Source: Pseudomonadota bacterium
GTDB lineage: Bacteria; Desulfobacterota; Desulfobacteria; Desulfobacterales; Desulfobacteraceae
Length of the DNA: 5,722 nucleotides
Assembly (NCBI GenBank): GCA_018812385.1
Contig: JAHJDU010000183.1
Location: 1-5,722, forward strand
Direction of reading: 5' to 3'
The number at the start of each line of letters is the position of its first letter. Positions within the stretch are counted from its first letter, which is position 1. Below the pieces are notes generated by a model, which worked only from the letters and a program-made list of their open reading frames with translations, was not told where the DNA came from and did not search any database. Shown in pieces: positions 1 to 5,722 of the stretch. The translations under genes and the position numbers were made by a program.

Positions 1-464
1 CCACAGGTTTTTTGACAGGCTTCATAGCGGTCTATATTGCGCTGGTCCTTGTTGATCAAAAAATCATTTATATACAAAATCCCATGGGGTTTTAACACCC
101 GCTCTATTTCATCCAAAAGCTGCCCCTGATCTTTATCTTCCACAATACATGTTAAAACCGCAATCAACACCACAGCATCAAAGGTATTGTCCTCAAAAGG
201 AAATGTGGTGGCGCATTTTTTTAAATCAAGATGGGGATAAAGACGGCTTCCTCTTTCAACCATTTTTTGTGAAAAATCAATACCACAGATTTTTTTAAAC
301 CCTTCCTGATAAAGCTCATTTAAGGTGCGGCCATATCCACAGCCCACATCCAGGATCACGGATTCTTCTGGCACAAAGGATTTAAACCTATCCATCTGAA
401 AGGGGGTGGTAAATTCTTTTTTGGATGCTGCTTTATCCCAGTATGTTTGCTGATTTGTGATCAT
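1..464 (-). CDS. Class I SAM-dependent methyltransferase, C-terminus cut by window edge
   Basis: Reading leftward from ATG at 464, the frame stays open to the window edge (154 codons plus two bases). The product resembles small Methyltransf_11/25-type enzymes, which transfer a methyl group from S-adenosylmethionine in the cytoplasm. Visible elements are an N-terminal TYWDKAA segment (residues 7-13), motif I VILDVGCGYG (36-45) forming the SAM glycine loop, and the acidic residue D63 in CGIDFS, expected to bind the SAM ribose. FPFEDNTFDAVV (88-99) and the post-motif strand RVLKPHGILYI (122-132) follow. No signal peptide or membrane segment is seen. An in-frame ATG at 485, directly preceded by TGA, would add seven residues (MPYFKSV). 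Neither start has a strong ribosome binding site; 464 is preferred because a short lead before YWD is usual in this family. The substrate (small molecule, lipid, quinone or protein) is unknown. The gene is divergent from yejA. Confidence 0.88.
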   Translation of the reverse strand, partial: MITNQQTYWDKAASKKEFTTPFQMDRFKSFVPEESVILDVGCGYGRTLNELYQEGFKKICGIDFSQKMVERGSRLYPHLDLKKCATTFPFEDNTFDAVVLIAVLTCIVEDKDQGQLLDEIERVLKPHGILYINDFLINKDQRNIDRYEACQKTC

Positions 465-493
465 AACAGATTTAAAATATGGCATTCACCATT

Positions 494-538
494 GAATTAC
501 AAGCCCGGGAATTACAAGCCCGGAAATTACAAGCCTGG
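494..538. repeat. Three tandem copies of a 15-bp repeat in the divergent intergenic region
   Basis: The unit GAATTACAAGCCCGG occurs at 494-508 and is repeated exactly at 509-523. A third copy at 524-538 differs at two positions (AAATTACAAGCCTGG). The array starts 9 bp outside the upstream methyltransferase start codon (485) and 30 bp outside the downstream one (464). If the proposed leftward promoter is right, the repeats lie in the 5' untranslated part of that transcript. The two perfect units suggest recent slippage. A CCCGGG palindrome sits at the junction of copies 1 and 2. The function, if any, is unknown. Confidence 0.9.
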
Positions 539-566
539 AAAATATCCATATCAGAATTAGGGTCAA
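539..566 (-). promoter_or_regulatory. Candidate sigma70-like promoter for the methyltransferase gene
   Basis: On the minus strand, TTGACC (plus positions 561-566) and TATTTT (539-544) are 16 bp apart and resemble -35 and -10 boxes. Transcription would start near 532, inside the tandem repeats, leaving a short leader before the start codon. An imperfect inverted repeat (GTCAATT at 562-568 against AATTGGAC at 580-587, with one unpaired G) overlaps the -35 box and could be an operator. This is pattern matching only, in A+T-rich DNA where chance matches are common. Confidence 0.35.
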
Positions 567-614
567 TTTTAAATTTATTAATTGGACACGGGTAAAAAAT
601 AAGCGACTTCCTCC

Positions 615-643
615 TTGTTCATAATTGCAAAACAGTCTAAAAT
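615..643 (+). promoter_or_regulatory. Candidate sigma70-like promoter for the yej operon
   Basis: TTGTTC (615-620) and TAAAAT (638-643) are separated by 17 bp. The -10 matches the consensus at five of six positions and the -35 at three of six. Transcription would start around 650, giving a leader of about 48 nt before the yejA GTG. No better pair was found in the 100 bp before yejA. The prediction is from sequence only and the -35 is weak, which would fit a promoter that needs an activator. Confidence 0.35.
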
Positions 644-654
644 ACAAATTTGTA
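643..654. promoter_or_regulatory. Perfect 12-bp palindrome at the yejA promoter, possible operator
   Basis: TACAAATTTGTA reads the same on both strands. Its first base is the last base of the candidate -10 box, so it covers the expected transcription start. A dimeric regulator bound there would block RNA polymerase. Symmetry does not extend to the flanking bases (A642 and A655 do not pair). The half-site is only 6 bp and A+T-rich, so chance occurrence is possible, and no regulator gene lies in the window. Confidence 0.35.
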
Positions 655-685
655 AACGCTCATTCAGTATCTTAGGGACAAACTT

Positions 686-691
686 AAGGGG
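686..691 (+). promoter_or_regulatory. yejA: Ribosome binding site supporting the GTG start of yejA
   Basis: AAGGGG lies 6 nt before GTG at 698. The frame upstream contains no ATG, GTG or TTG before the stop at 653-655, and the GTG is followed directly by a normal signal peptide (KKAIIIF). The GTG is therefore very likely the true start. Confidence 0.7.
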
Positions 692-697
692 TCAATT

Positions 698-2518
698 GTG
701 AAAAAAGCAATCATTATATTCATCATCCTTGCAATGGCCGGGTTCTGCCTGGCAGATGAAAATTCAATCATATCCAGTCATTTCTCTTTAAGGGATACAC
801 CAAAGTATGGCCCGGGGTTTACACATTTTGATTACGTAAATCCGGATGCCCCCAGGGGCGGATCTGTAACCCTTTCCACCACGGGCACCTTTGACAGTTT
901 CAATAGATATGCCCAGAGAGGGGACACAGCCCAGGGAAGTGACCAACTCTATGACACCCTGATGGTCGCTTCCGATGATGAGATAGATGTGCTCTACCCC
1001 TTAATTGCTGAAAAAATAGAATATTCAAAAGACTTTACATGGATTATTTTTTACATCAATAAAAAAGCAAGATTCCAGGATGGAAAAAGCATTACGGCCC
1101 AGGACGTGGTGTTTACCTTTAACACGTTCATGACACAGGGGGTTCCCCAGTTTAAAAGCTATTATAAAAATGTCGCCCATGTTGAAGCCCTGGATTCCCA
1201 CAAAGTAAAGTTCACCCTTAAAAAAAGCCAGCTGGATCTTTTGCACTCCCTTGCAGGCCTTGCCATCCTGCCAAAGCATTATTGGGAAACAAGAGATTTT
1301 TCCGAGCCCACCACCCAGGTGCCTTTGGGCAGTTCCGGCTTTACCATTGATGCCTTTAAAATGGGGCAGTATGTGGTGGTAAAAAGACTAAAGGATTATT
1401 GGGCAAAAGATCTTGCAGTTAACAAGGGCCGGCATAATTTTGATTTTATCCGGTATGACTATTACAAGGACGAGGTCGTCACCCTGGAAGCCTTTAAAGC
1501 CGGAGAGTTTGATTTCAGGGCAGAGAATGTGGCAAAACAATGGGCCACTCTGTATAAAGGTGATAATTTTGATAAAAAAAATATCATAAAAGAAGAGATC
1601 CCCCATGATATCCCCCAGGCCATGCAGGCGCTGGTCTTTAACACACAAAAAGAGGTATTCAAGGATGTAAGGGTTCGAGAAGCTTTGACCTATGCCATGG
1701 ATTTTGAATGGATGAACCAGCACCTGTTTTATAACCAGTATACAAGAACCCGCAGCTATTTCCAGAATACGGAGTATGAAGCAAAGGGTCTGCCATCCCT
1801 GCAGGAGATTGCCTGCCTTGAACCTATTAAGGACAAAATCCCGCCACGGGTTTATACCAAAGAATATCAACCCCCTGTAACGGACGGCAGCGGCAATATC
1901 CGGCCCCAGATGAGAATCGCGCTTTCGATCCTCAAAAAAGCAGGCTGGGAAATTATCAACAGGAAAATGACCCATAAACAAACCAATAAAATCATGGAGT
2001 TTGAACTGCTCTTGTACAGCCCCACCATGGAACGTATTGCCATCCCCATTCAGGACAACCTGAAGAAACTTGGAATTGCCATGAATATAAGGCGTGTGGA
2101 TACCACCCAGTTTATCAATCGAAGCCGGGCACGCGACTTTGACATGATTTCCGGCGGATATTCGGCAAACCCGTTTCCATCTGCCAACCTGAAAATCGTA
2201 TGGCATTCAGGATTTCTCGATTCCACATACAATACGGCCGGGGTAAACGACCCTGCCATTGACTTTCTCACGGAAAAAATAGTTGAAAACCAGACGGACA
2301 AACAAGCTCTGCTTTATTATGGAAGGGCTCTTGACCGGGTACTCCAATACAATTTCTTTGTCATCCCGGAATGGCACTTAAGCAAATTTCGGGTAGCTTA
2401 TTGGAACAAATTTGCAAAACCTGCCCTCAGGCCAAAGTATGCAATCGGGTTCATTGACACCTGGTGGATTGACAAGGACAAACAGGCATCTTTACCCAAC
2501 CGGAATATCAGAAAATAA
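698..2518 (+). CDS. yejA: YejA-type periplasmic oligopeptide-binding protein of an ABC importer
   Basis: This is the extracytoplasmic substrate-binding subunit of the YejABEF importer, a family 5 solute-binding protein (SBP_bac_5). It captures a peptide-like ligand in the periplasm and delivers it to YejB/YejE. The start is GTG. Residues 1-19 form a signal peptide: KK, then a hydrophobic stretch, then CLA before D20. The cysteine at 17 is not in a lipobox (it is preceded by AGF), so signal peptidase I release is expected rather than lipidation. The family opening HFSLRDTPKYGPGFTHFDYVNPDAPRGG is visible near residues 28-55 (HFSLRDTPKY and VNPDAPRGG being the key parts). The SBP core follows, with ARFQDGKSITAQDVVFTFN near 124-142 and VRVREALTYAMDFEW near 325-339. 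At 606 residues it matches the length of E. coli YejA (about 604). yejB follows after 22 nt. In relatives the ligands include microcin C and other oligopeptides, and muropeptides in some alphaproteobacteria; the ligand here is unknown. Confidence 0.95.
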   Translation: MKKAIIIFIILAMAGFCLADENSIISSHFSLRDTPKYGPGFTHFDYVNPDAPRGGSVTLSTTGTFDSFNRYAQRGDTAQGSDQLYDTLMVASDDEIDVLYPLIAEKIEYSKDFTWIIFYINKKARFQDGKSITAQDVVFTFNTFMTQGVPQFKSYYKNVAHVEALDSHKVKFTLKKSQLDLLHSLAGLAILPKHYWETRDFSEPTTQVPLGSSGFTIDAFKMGQYVVVKRLKDYWAKDLAVNKGRHNFDFIRYDYYKDEVVTLEAFKAGEFDFRAENVAKQWATLYKGDNFDKKNIIKEEIPHDIPQAMQALVFNTQKEVFKDVRVREALTYAMDFEWMNQHLFYNQYTRTRSYFQNTEYEAKGLPSLQEIACLEPIKDKIPPRVYTKEYQPPVTDGSGNIRPQMRIALSILKKAGWEIINRKMTHKQTNKIMEFELLLYSPTMERIAIPIQDNLKKLGIAMNIRRVDTTQFINRSRARDFDMISGGYSANPFPSANLKIVWHSGFLDSTYNTAGVNDPAIDFLTEKIVENQTDKQALLYYGRALDRVLQYNFFVIPEWHLSKFRVAYWNKFAKPALRPKYAIGFIDTWWIDKDKQASLPNRNIRK

Positions 2519-2540
2519 AGGATACCAATAAAAGAATATC

Positions 2541-3626
2541 ATGGGCTCATACATCATTCGCAGACTGCTCCTGGTCATCCCGACTCTGATTGCCATTGTC
2601 ACCATTAATTTTTTTATCATCCAGATTGCCCCTGGGGGACCTGTTGATCAATTGATTGCAAAAATGCAGGGCCTTGATTCCGGCATTATGGAGCAGGTGA
2701 CAGGCTCCAGAAAAACCGAACTTACACAGACGGATCTCAAGGAAAAAAGCAGTTACAGGGGCGCCCAGGGCCTGGACCCGGAAGTGATTGCCGAGATCGA
2801 AAAACGCTTCGGATTTGATAAGCCCATACATGTGAGATACTTTAAAATGCTCAAGGATTTTTTCTTCTTTGATTTCGGTGACAGCCTTTTTCGGGGCAGA
2901 TCCGTGGTGGAGCTCATCGTGGAAAGAATACCCGTGTCCGTTTCCCTGGGGCTCTGGAGCACCATCATCATCCACCTTGTCTGCATCCCCCTTGGCATTA
3001 AAAAAGCATTAAAACATTCTTCGCGGTTTGATATCTGGACAAGCACGGTGATCATCGTCTGCAATGCCATTCCTGTGTTTTTGTTTGCCATTCTTTTGAT
3101 CATCCTTTTTGCCGGCGGCACCTATTTTAACTGGTTCCCCTTGCGGGGGCTTGTTTCCGTGAATTTTGATCAGCTGTCCCTTATGGGAAAAGTCCTTGAT
3201 TATTTCTGGCATATGGCCCTTCCCACTCTTGCCCTGGTAATCGGCGGGTTTGCCACCCTGACATTTTTAACCAAAAACTCATTTCTGGATGAAATCAGCA
3301 AGCAGTATGTGGTCACGGCAAGGGCAAAGGGGCTGACTGAAAACAAGATTCTTTACGGCCATGTTTTCAGGAACGCCATGATCCTTGTCATTGCCAGTTT
3401 CCCATCTGCCTTTATCGGCCTTTTTTTTACGGGGTCCATGCTCATTGAGGTCATTTTTTCTTTGGACGGCATGGGGCTTTTAGGGTTCCAGGCAACGCTC
3501 CAGAGGGATTTTCCCCTCATGTTTGCAACCCTTTACATCTTTACCCTCATGGGCCTGATATTGTCAATTATCAGTGATATCACCTATACCATTGTAGACC
3601 CTAGAATTGATTTTGAAAAAAGGTGA
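2541..3626 (+). CDS. yejB: YejB-type inner-membrane permease of a peptide ABC importer
   Basis: This is one of the two transmembrane subunits forming the import channel with YejE (BPD_transp_1 fold, OppB/DppB branch). The opening GSYIIRRLLLVIPTLIAI is strongly YejB-like. Six membrane segments can be seen, near residues 9-30, 134-153, 170-192, 225-243, 279-298 and 326-346. A long periplasmic stretch follows the first; it contains the RGAQGLDPEVIAEIEKRFGF region characteristic of YejB. The cytoplasmic EAA loop lies at about 250-275, with VTARAKGLTENKIL at its centre (A260, G264), and contacts the ATPase YejF. The C-terminus ends VDPRIDFEKR, as in YejB. The length of 361 is close to E. coli YejB (about 364). 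ATG at 2541 is the only sensible start because an in-frame TAA lies at 2529-2531. Its ribosome binding site is weak (AAAGAA), so translation may rely on coupling to yejA. The stop overlaps the start of yejE. Confidence 0.96.
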   Translation: MGSYIIRRLLLVIPTLIAIVTINFFIIQIAPGGPVDQLIAKMQGLDSGIMEQVTGSRKTELTQTDLKEKSSYRGAQGLDPEVIAEIEKRFGFDKPIHVRYFKMLKDFFFFDFGDSLFRGRSVVELIVERIPVSVSLGLWSTIIIHLVCIPLGIKKALKHSSRFDIWTSTVIIVCNAIPVFLFAILLIILFAGGTYFNWFPLRGLVSVNFDQLSLMGKVLDYFWHMALPTLALVIGGFATLTFLTKNSFLDEISKQYVVTARAKGLTENKILYGHVFRNAMILVIASFPSAFIGLFFTGSMLIEVIFSLDGMGLLGFQATLQRDFPLMFATLYIFTLMGLILSIISDITYTIVDPRIDFEKR

Positions 3627-4693
3627 TGCCCATAAAAAAAATTAATATGCCGAAAATTAACCTTACAAAAATAAACCTGACAAAAATAAATCAGGAAAGA
3701 TGGGACAGGTTTCGTGCCAACAAACGCGGATACTTAAGCCTTTATCTTTTCTCTATTTTATTTGTCCTCACTCTTTTTTCAGAACTGATCTCCAATGACA
3801 AACCCCTTTTAATCTATTATGATTCAAGTTTTTACTGCCCCCTTGTAAAAGAGTATGCAGAAACCCAATTTGGAGGGGAGTTTCAAGCCCCGGCCGATTA
3901 CAGGGACCCTTATGTAATTGAACTGATCAATAAAAAGGGGTGGATGATCAATCCTGTTATCCCTTTTTCATATAACACCATCAACTACAATCTGGACGGC
4001 CCTGCCCCGTCTCCTCCTTCAAGAACCAACTGGCTTGGGACGGATGACAGGGGAAGGGATGTTGTGGCCCGCCTTTTGTACGGGTTCAGGATTTCAGTAT
4101 TTTTCGGCCTGACCCTGACAATCTGCTCCTCTGGTATCGGGATTATGGCAGGAGCCTTGCAGGGCTACTATGGGGGGTCAGTTGATATTTTCGGCCAGAG
4201 ATTTATCGAGATCTGGTCAAGCCTTCCCACGCTCTTCCTTCTCATCATCCTTTCCAGCGTGGTCCAGCCCAATTTCTGGTGGCTTTTGGGTATCACCCTG
4301 ATGTTTGGATGGATGTCCCTTGTGGGCGTGGTAAGAGCAGAATTTTTACGAGGGAGAAATTTTGAATATGTTACGGCAGCAAAGGCCTTAGGCTTAAGTG
4401 ACTCCAAGATTATTTTCAGGCATGTCCTTCCCAATGCCATGGTGGCCTCCATTACCTTTATGCCTTTTATTCTGGGCGGCTCCATCACCACCCTGACCTC
4501 TCTTGATTTCCTGGGGTTCGGCCTGCCCGTGGGGTCACCTTCTTTAGGAGAACTTTTAGCCCAGGGAAAAGCCAATATGCAGGCGCCCTGGCTTGGATTA
4601 TCCGCCTTTATTCTCCTGTCCCTCATGTTCAGCCTTTTGGTCTTTATCGGTGAAGGGGTCAGGGATGCCTTTGATCCGCGCAAAGTATATTAG
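3623..4693 (+). CDS. yejE: YejE-type inner-membrane permease of a peptide ABC importer
   Basis: This is the second channel subunit (OppC/DppC branch), pairing with YejB. The cytoplasmic N-terminus ends in INQERWDRFRANKRGY (22-37), followed by a membrane segment at about 38-56. The periplasmic segment has the YejE-like ELISNDKPLLIYYD (54-67). LGTDDRGRDVVARLLYG (138-154) is the conserved OppC/DppC entry motif before the permease core. The EAA loop is VTAAKALGLSDSKIIFRHVL, with A252, A253 and G257, and docks on YejF. The protein ends DAFDPRKVY. The gene overlaps yejB: GTG at 3623 or ATG at 3626 can start it, and the latter shares one base with the yejB TGA (TGATG), a typical translational-coupling layout. 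I favour ATG 3626 although the longer frame is given here. The N-terminus carries four KIN-x-x repeats and, as I recall E. coli YejE (about 341 residues), is about 15 residues longer than that protein. Confidence 0.95.
   Translation: MMPIKKINMPKINLTKINLTKINQERWDRFRANKRGYLSLYLFSILFVLTLFSELISNDKPLLIYYDSSFYCPLVKEYAETQFGGEFQAPADYRDPYVIELINKKGWMINPVIPFSYNTINYNLDGPAPSPPSRTNWLGTDDRGRDVVARLLYGFRISVFFGLTLTICSSGIGIMAGALQGYYGGSVDIFGQRFIEIWSSLPTLFLLIILSSVVQPNFWWLLGITLMFGWMSLVGVVRAEFLRGRNFEYVTAAKALGLSDSKIIFRHVLPNAMVASITFMPFILGGSITTLTSLDFLGFGLPVGSPSLGELLAQGKANMQAPWLGLSAFILLSLMFSLLVFIGEGVRDAFDPRKVY
3638..3697 (+). repeat. yejE: Four 15-bp in-frame repeats coding KIN-x-x pentapeptides in YejE
   Basis: Four successive 15-bp units code for KINMP, KINLT, KINLT and KINQE. 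Units 2 and 3 (3653-3667 and 3668-3682) differ at two of 15 bases, both silent (ATT/ATA and CTT/CTG). The outer units are more diverged, but all four keep the same KIN start. The pattern suggests tandem duplication by slippage, held in frame. The repeat lies before the first membrane segment, so on the cytoplasmic side, and adds positive charge. Confidence 0.85.
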
Positions 4694-4712
4694 GATATTG
4701 GTGTATTAGAAT

Positions 4713-5722
4713 ATGAATAAAACCATACTGACCATACAGAACTTAAGCATTTCTTTTAAAATGGGAACACGAATCACCAAAGCCGTCAAAAATGTTGACC
4801 TTGTGTTAAAAAAAGGGGAAACCCTGGCTCTGGTCGGTGAAAGCGGGTCCGGCAAGACCGTCACGGCCATGTCCATCTTAAGACTGCTCCCGGAATCAGC
4901 CACATACCCTTCCGGCACCATTGAGTTTGACAAAAAAGACTGTCTTACAATACCAGATGAAGAGATCCGCAAAATCCGGGGCAATAAAGTCGGGGTCATC
5001 TTTCAGCAGCCCATGACCTCTTTAAACCCCCTTCACAGGATCGGAAAACAGCTCAAGGAATCCATTTTCCTGCACCAGCATATCAGTAATTCAGAAGCCG
5101 ATGGAAAAGCGCTTTTATGGCTTGAAAAAGTAGGGCTGAAAAATCCCTCCAACAAGCTTGCCTCATTTCCCCACCAGCTTTCCGGAGGGGAAAGGCAACG
5201 GGTCATGATTGCCATGGCATTGATAAACGAACCAGATATCCTGATTGCCGACGAACCCACCACAGCCCTTGATGTAACAGTCCAGGCCCAGATCCTCGAC
5301 CTTATCCGCGATCTTCAGGATGAAATGGGCATGGCCATCCTATTTATCACCCATGATCTGACCATTGTCAGGAAAATCGCCGACCGTGTAGCCGTCATGA
5401 AAGATGGACAGATTGTGGAGACCGATCTGCCTGAAACCATATTTACCGCTCCTGCCCACCCCTACACCCGCCTTTTGATCAATTCAGAGCCGGAAGGCTG
5501 GCCAGACCCGGCCAATGAAGACGATGCCACCCTGATCAAAGTAGAACATTTAAAAGTCTGGTTCCCTATTCAAAAGGGCATCCTTAGAAGAATCGTGGAT
5601 CATGTAAAAGCTGTGGATGACATCTCCTTTACCATTAAAAAAGGCCACACATTAGGCATTGTCGGCGAAAGCGGATCAGGCAAATCGACCACGGGATTTG
5701 CCCTTTTAAAACTCAACAATAG
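4713..5722 (+). CDS. yejF: YejF-type tandem ATPase of a peptide ABC importer, 3' end cut by window edge
   Basis: This is the ATP-hydrolysing subunit of the importer, with two ABC domains in one polypeptide. The frame is open from ATG 4713 to the edge: 336 codons plus two bases, of about 530 expected by comparison with E. coli YejF. The first domain has every catalytic element: Walker A GESGSGKT (42-49), Q-loop glutamine 98 in IFQQP, signature LSGGERQR (156-163), Walker B ILIADEP (176-182), D-loop ALD (185-187) and H-loop H214 in FITHDL. An oligopeptide-type C-terminal motif, APAHPYTRLLINSEPEG (246-262), follows. The second domain begins near 274; it includes FPIQKGILRRIVDHVKAVDD and a second Walker A GESGSGKS (318-325), and then the window ends. 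The gene starts 19 nt after the yejE stop. No strong ribosome binding site is visible (AGGA at 4692-4695 is 17 nt away), so coupled translation is likely. Nothing suggests the gene is broken; the truncation comes from the window. Confidence 0.94.
   Translation, partial: MNKTILTIQNLSISFKMGTRITKAVKNVDLVLKKGETLALVGESGSGKTVTAMSILRLLPESATYPSGTIEFDKKDCLTIPDEEIRKIRGNKVGVIFQQPMTSLNPLHRIGKQLKESIFLHQHISNSEADGKALLWLEKVGLKNPSNKLASFPHQLSGGERQRVMIAMALINEPDILIADEPTTALDVTVQAQILDLIRDLQDEMGMAILFITHDLTIVRKIADRVAVMKDGQIVETDLPETIFTAPAHPYTRLLINSEPEGWPDPANEDDATLIKVEHLKVWFPIQKGILRRIVDHVKAVDDISFTIKKGHTLGIVGESGSGKSTTGFALLKLNN

Noticed and set aside
479..595. Short plus-strand open frame (38 codons) with ELQAR-type repeats
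   Set aside because: It has no ribosome binding site, overlaps the methyltransferase start antisense if that gene begins at 485, and shows no recognisable protein features. The frame stays open mainly because the 15-bp unit lacks a stop in that frame.
560..697. GGGTCAATT present at 560-568 and again at 689-697, just before the yejA start
   Set aside because: A 9-bp match in A+T-rich DNA is not strong evidence of a duplicated regulatory site, and the second copy is part of the yejA ribosome binding region.
714..757. Possible lipoprotein signal in YejA because of the cysteine at residue 17
   Set aside because: The residues before the cysteine (AGF) do not fit a lipobox, whereas CLA before D20 fits signal peptidase I cleavage.
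1388..2206. Long minus-strand open frame (272 codons) inside yejA
   Set aside because: It is fully antisense to a gene whose protein is conserved along its length, and its translation has no recognisable family. It is a shadow of yejA codon usage.
4168..4683. Minus-strand open frame (171 codons) inside yejE
   Set aside because: It is antisense to the conserved permease core of YejE, and its product is rich in R, P and K, as is typical of shadow frames opposite membrane-protein codons.
4691..4715. Possible terminator or promoter between yejE and yejF
   Set aside because: The gap is only 19 nt, with no inverted repeat or T-run and no convincing promoter boxes; the genes appear co-transcribed.

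Overview
The window holds the first four genes of a yejABEF-type peptide ABC importer, read rightward, with a class I methyltransferase gene read leftward from the same intergenic region. The signal peptide, periplasmic binding protein, two permeases and tandem-domain ATPase point to a Gram-negative (diderm) bacterium. The moderate G+C content, the AAA/AAG lysine mix and the overall codon style resemble sulfate-reducing Desulfobacterota such as Desulfobacter or Desulfobacula. That placement is an impression from composition, not a demonstrated assignment.

Layout: (1) Bases 1-464 on the minus strand are the N-terminal part of a SAM-dependent methyltransferase cut by the left edge. (2) Bases 465-697 are a divergent, A+T-rich control region. 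It contains three 15-bp tandem repeats, a candidate leftward promoter, a candidate rightward promoter and a perfect 12-bp palindrome at the rightward -10 element. (3) Bases 698-5722 on the plus strand are yejA, yejB, yejE and the first ~64% of yejF. They are tightly packed (22-nt gap, stop/start overlap, 19-nt gap) with no terminator visible between them, as expected for one operon.

How the genes work together: YejA is the exported substrate-binding protein of the SBP_bac_5 family. YejB and YejE form the heterodimeric inner-membrane channel, each with the cytoplasmic EAA loop that docks on the ATPase. YejF carries two nucleotide-binding domains in one chain and powers import. In characterised relatives this system takes up oligopeptides, including the peptide-nucleotide antibiotic microcin C in E. 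coli and muropeptides in some alphaproteobacteria. The substrate here cannot be read from sequence. The methyltransferase is probably an unrelated neighbour that shares only the control region.

I see no clearly new biological system; the core is a well-conserved transporter. The most unusual details are two unrelated 15-bp-period repeat arrays: one in the divergent intergenic region, and one coding for a lysine-rich pentapeptide repeat that lengthens the N-terminus of YejE.
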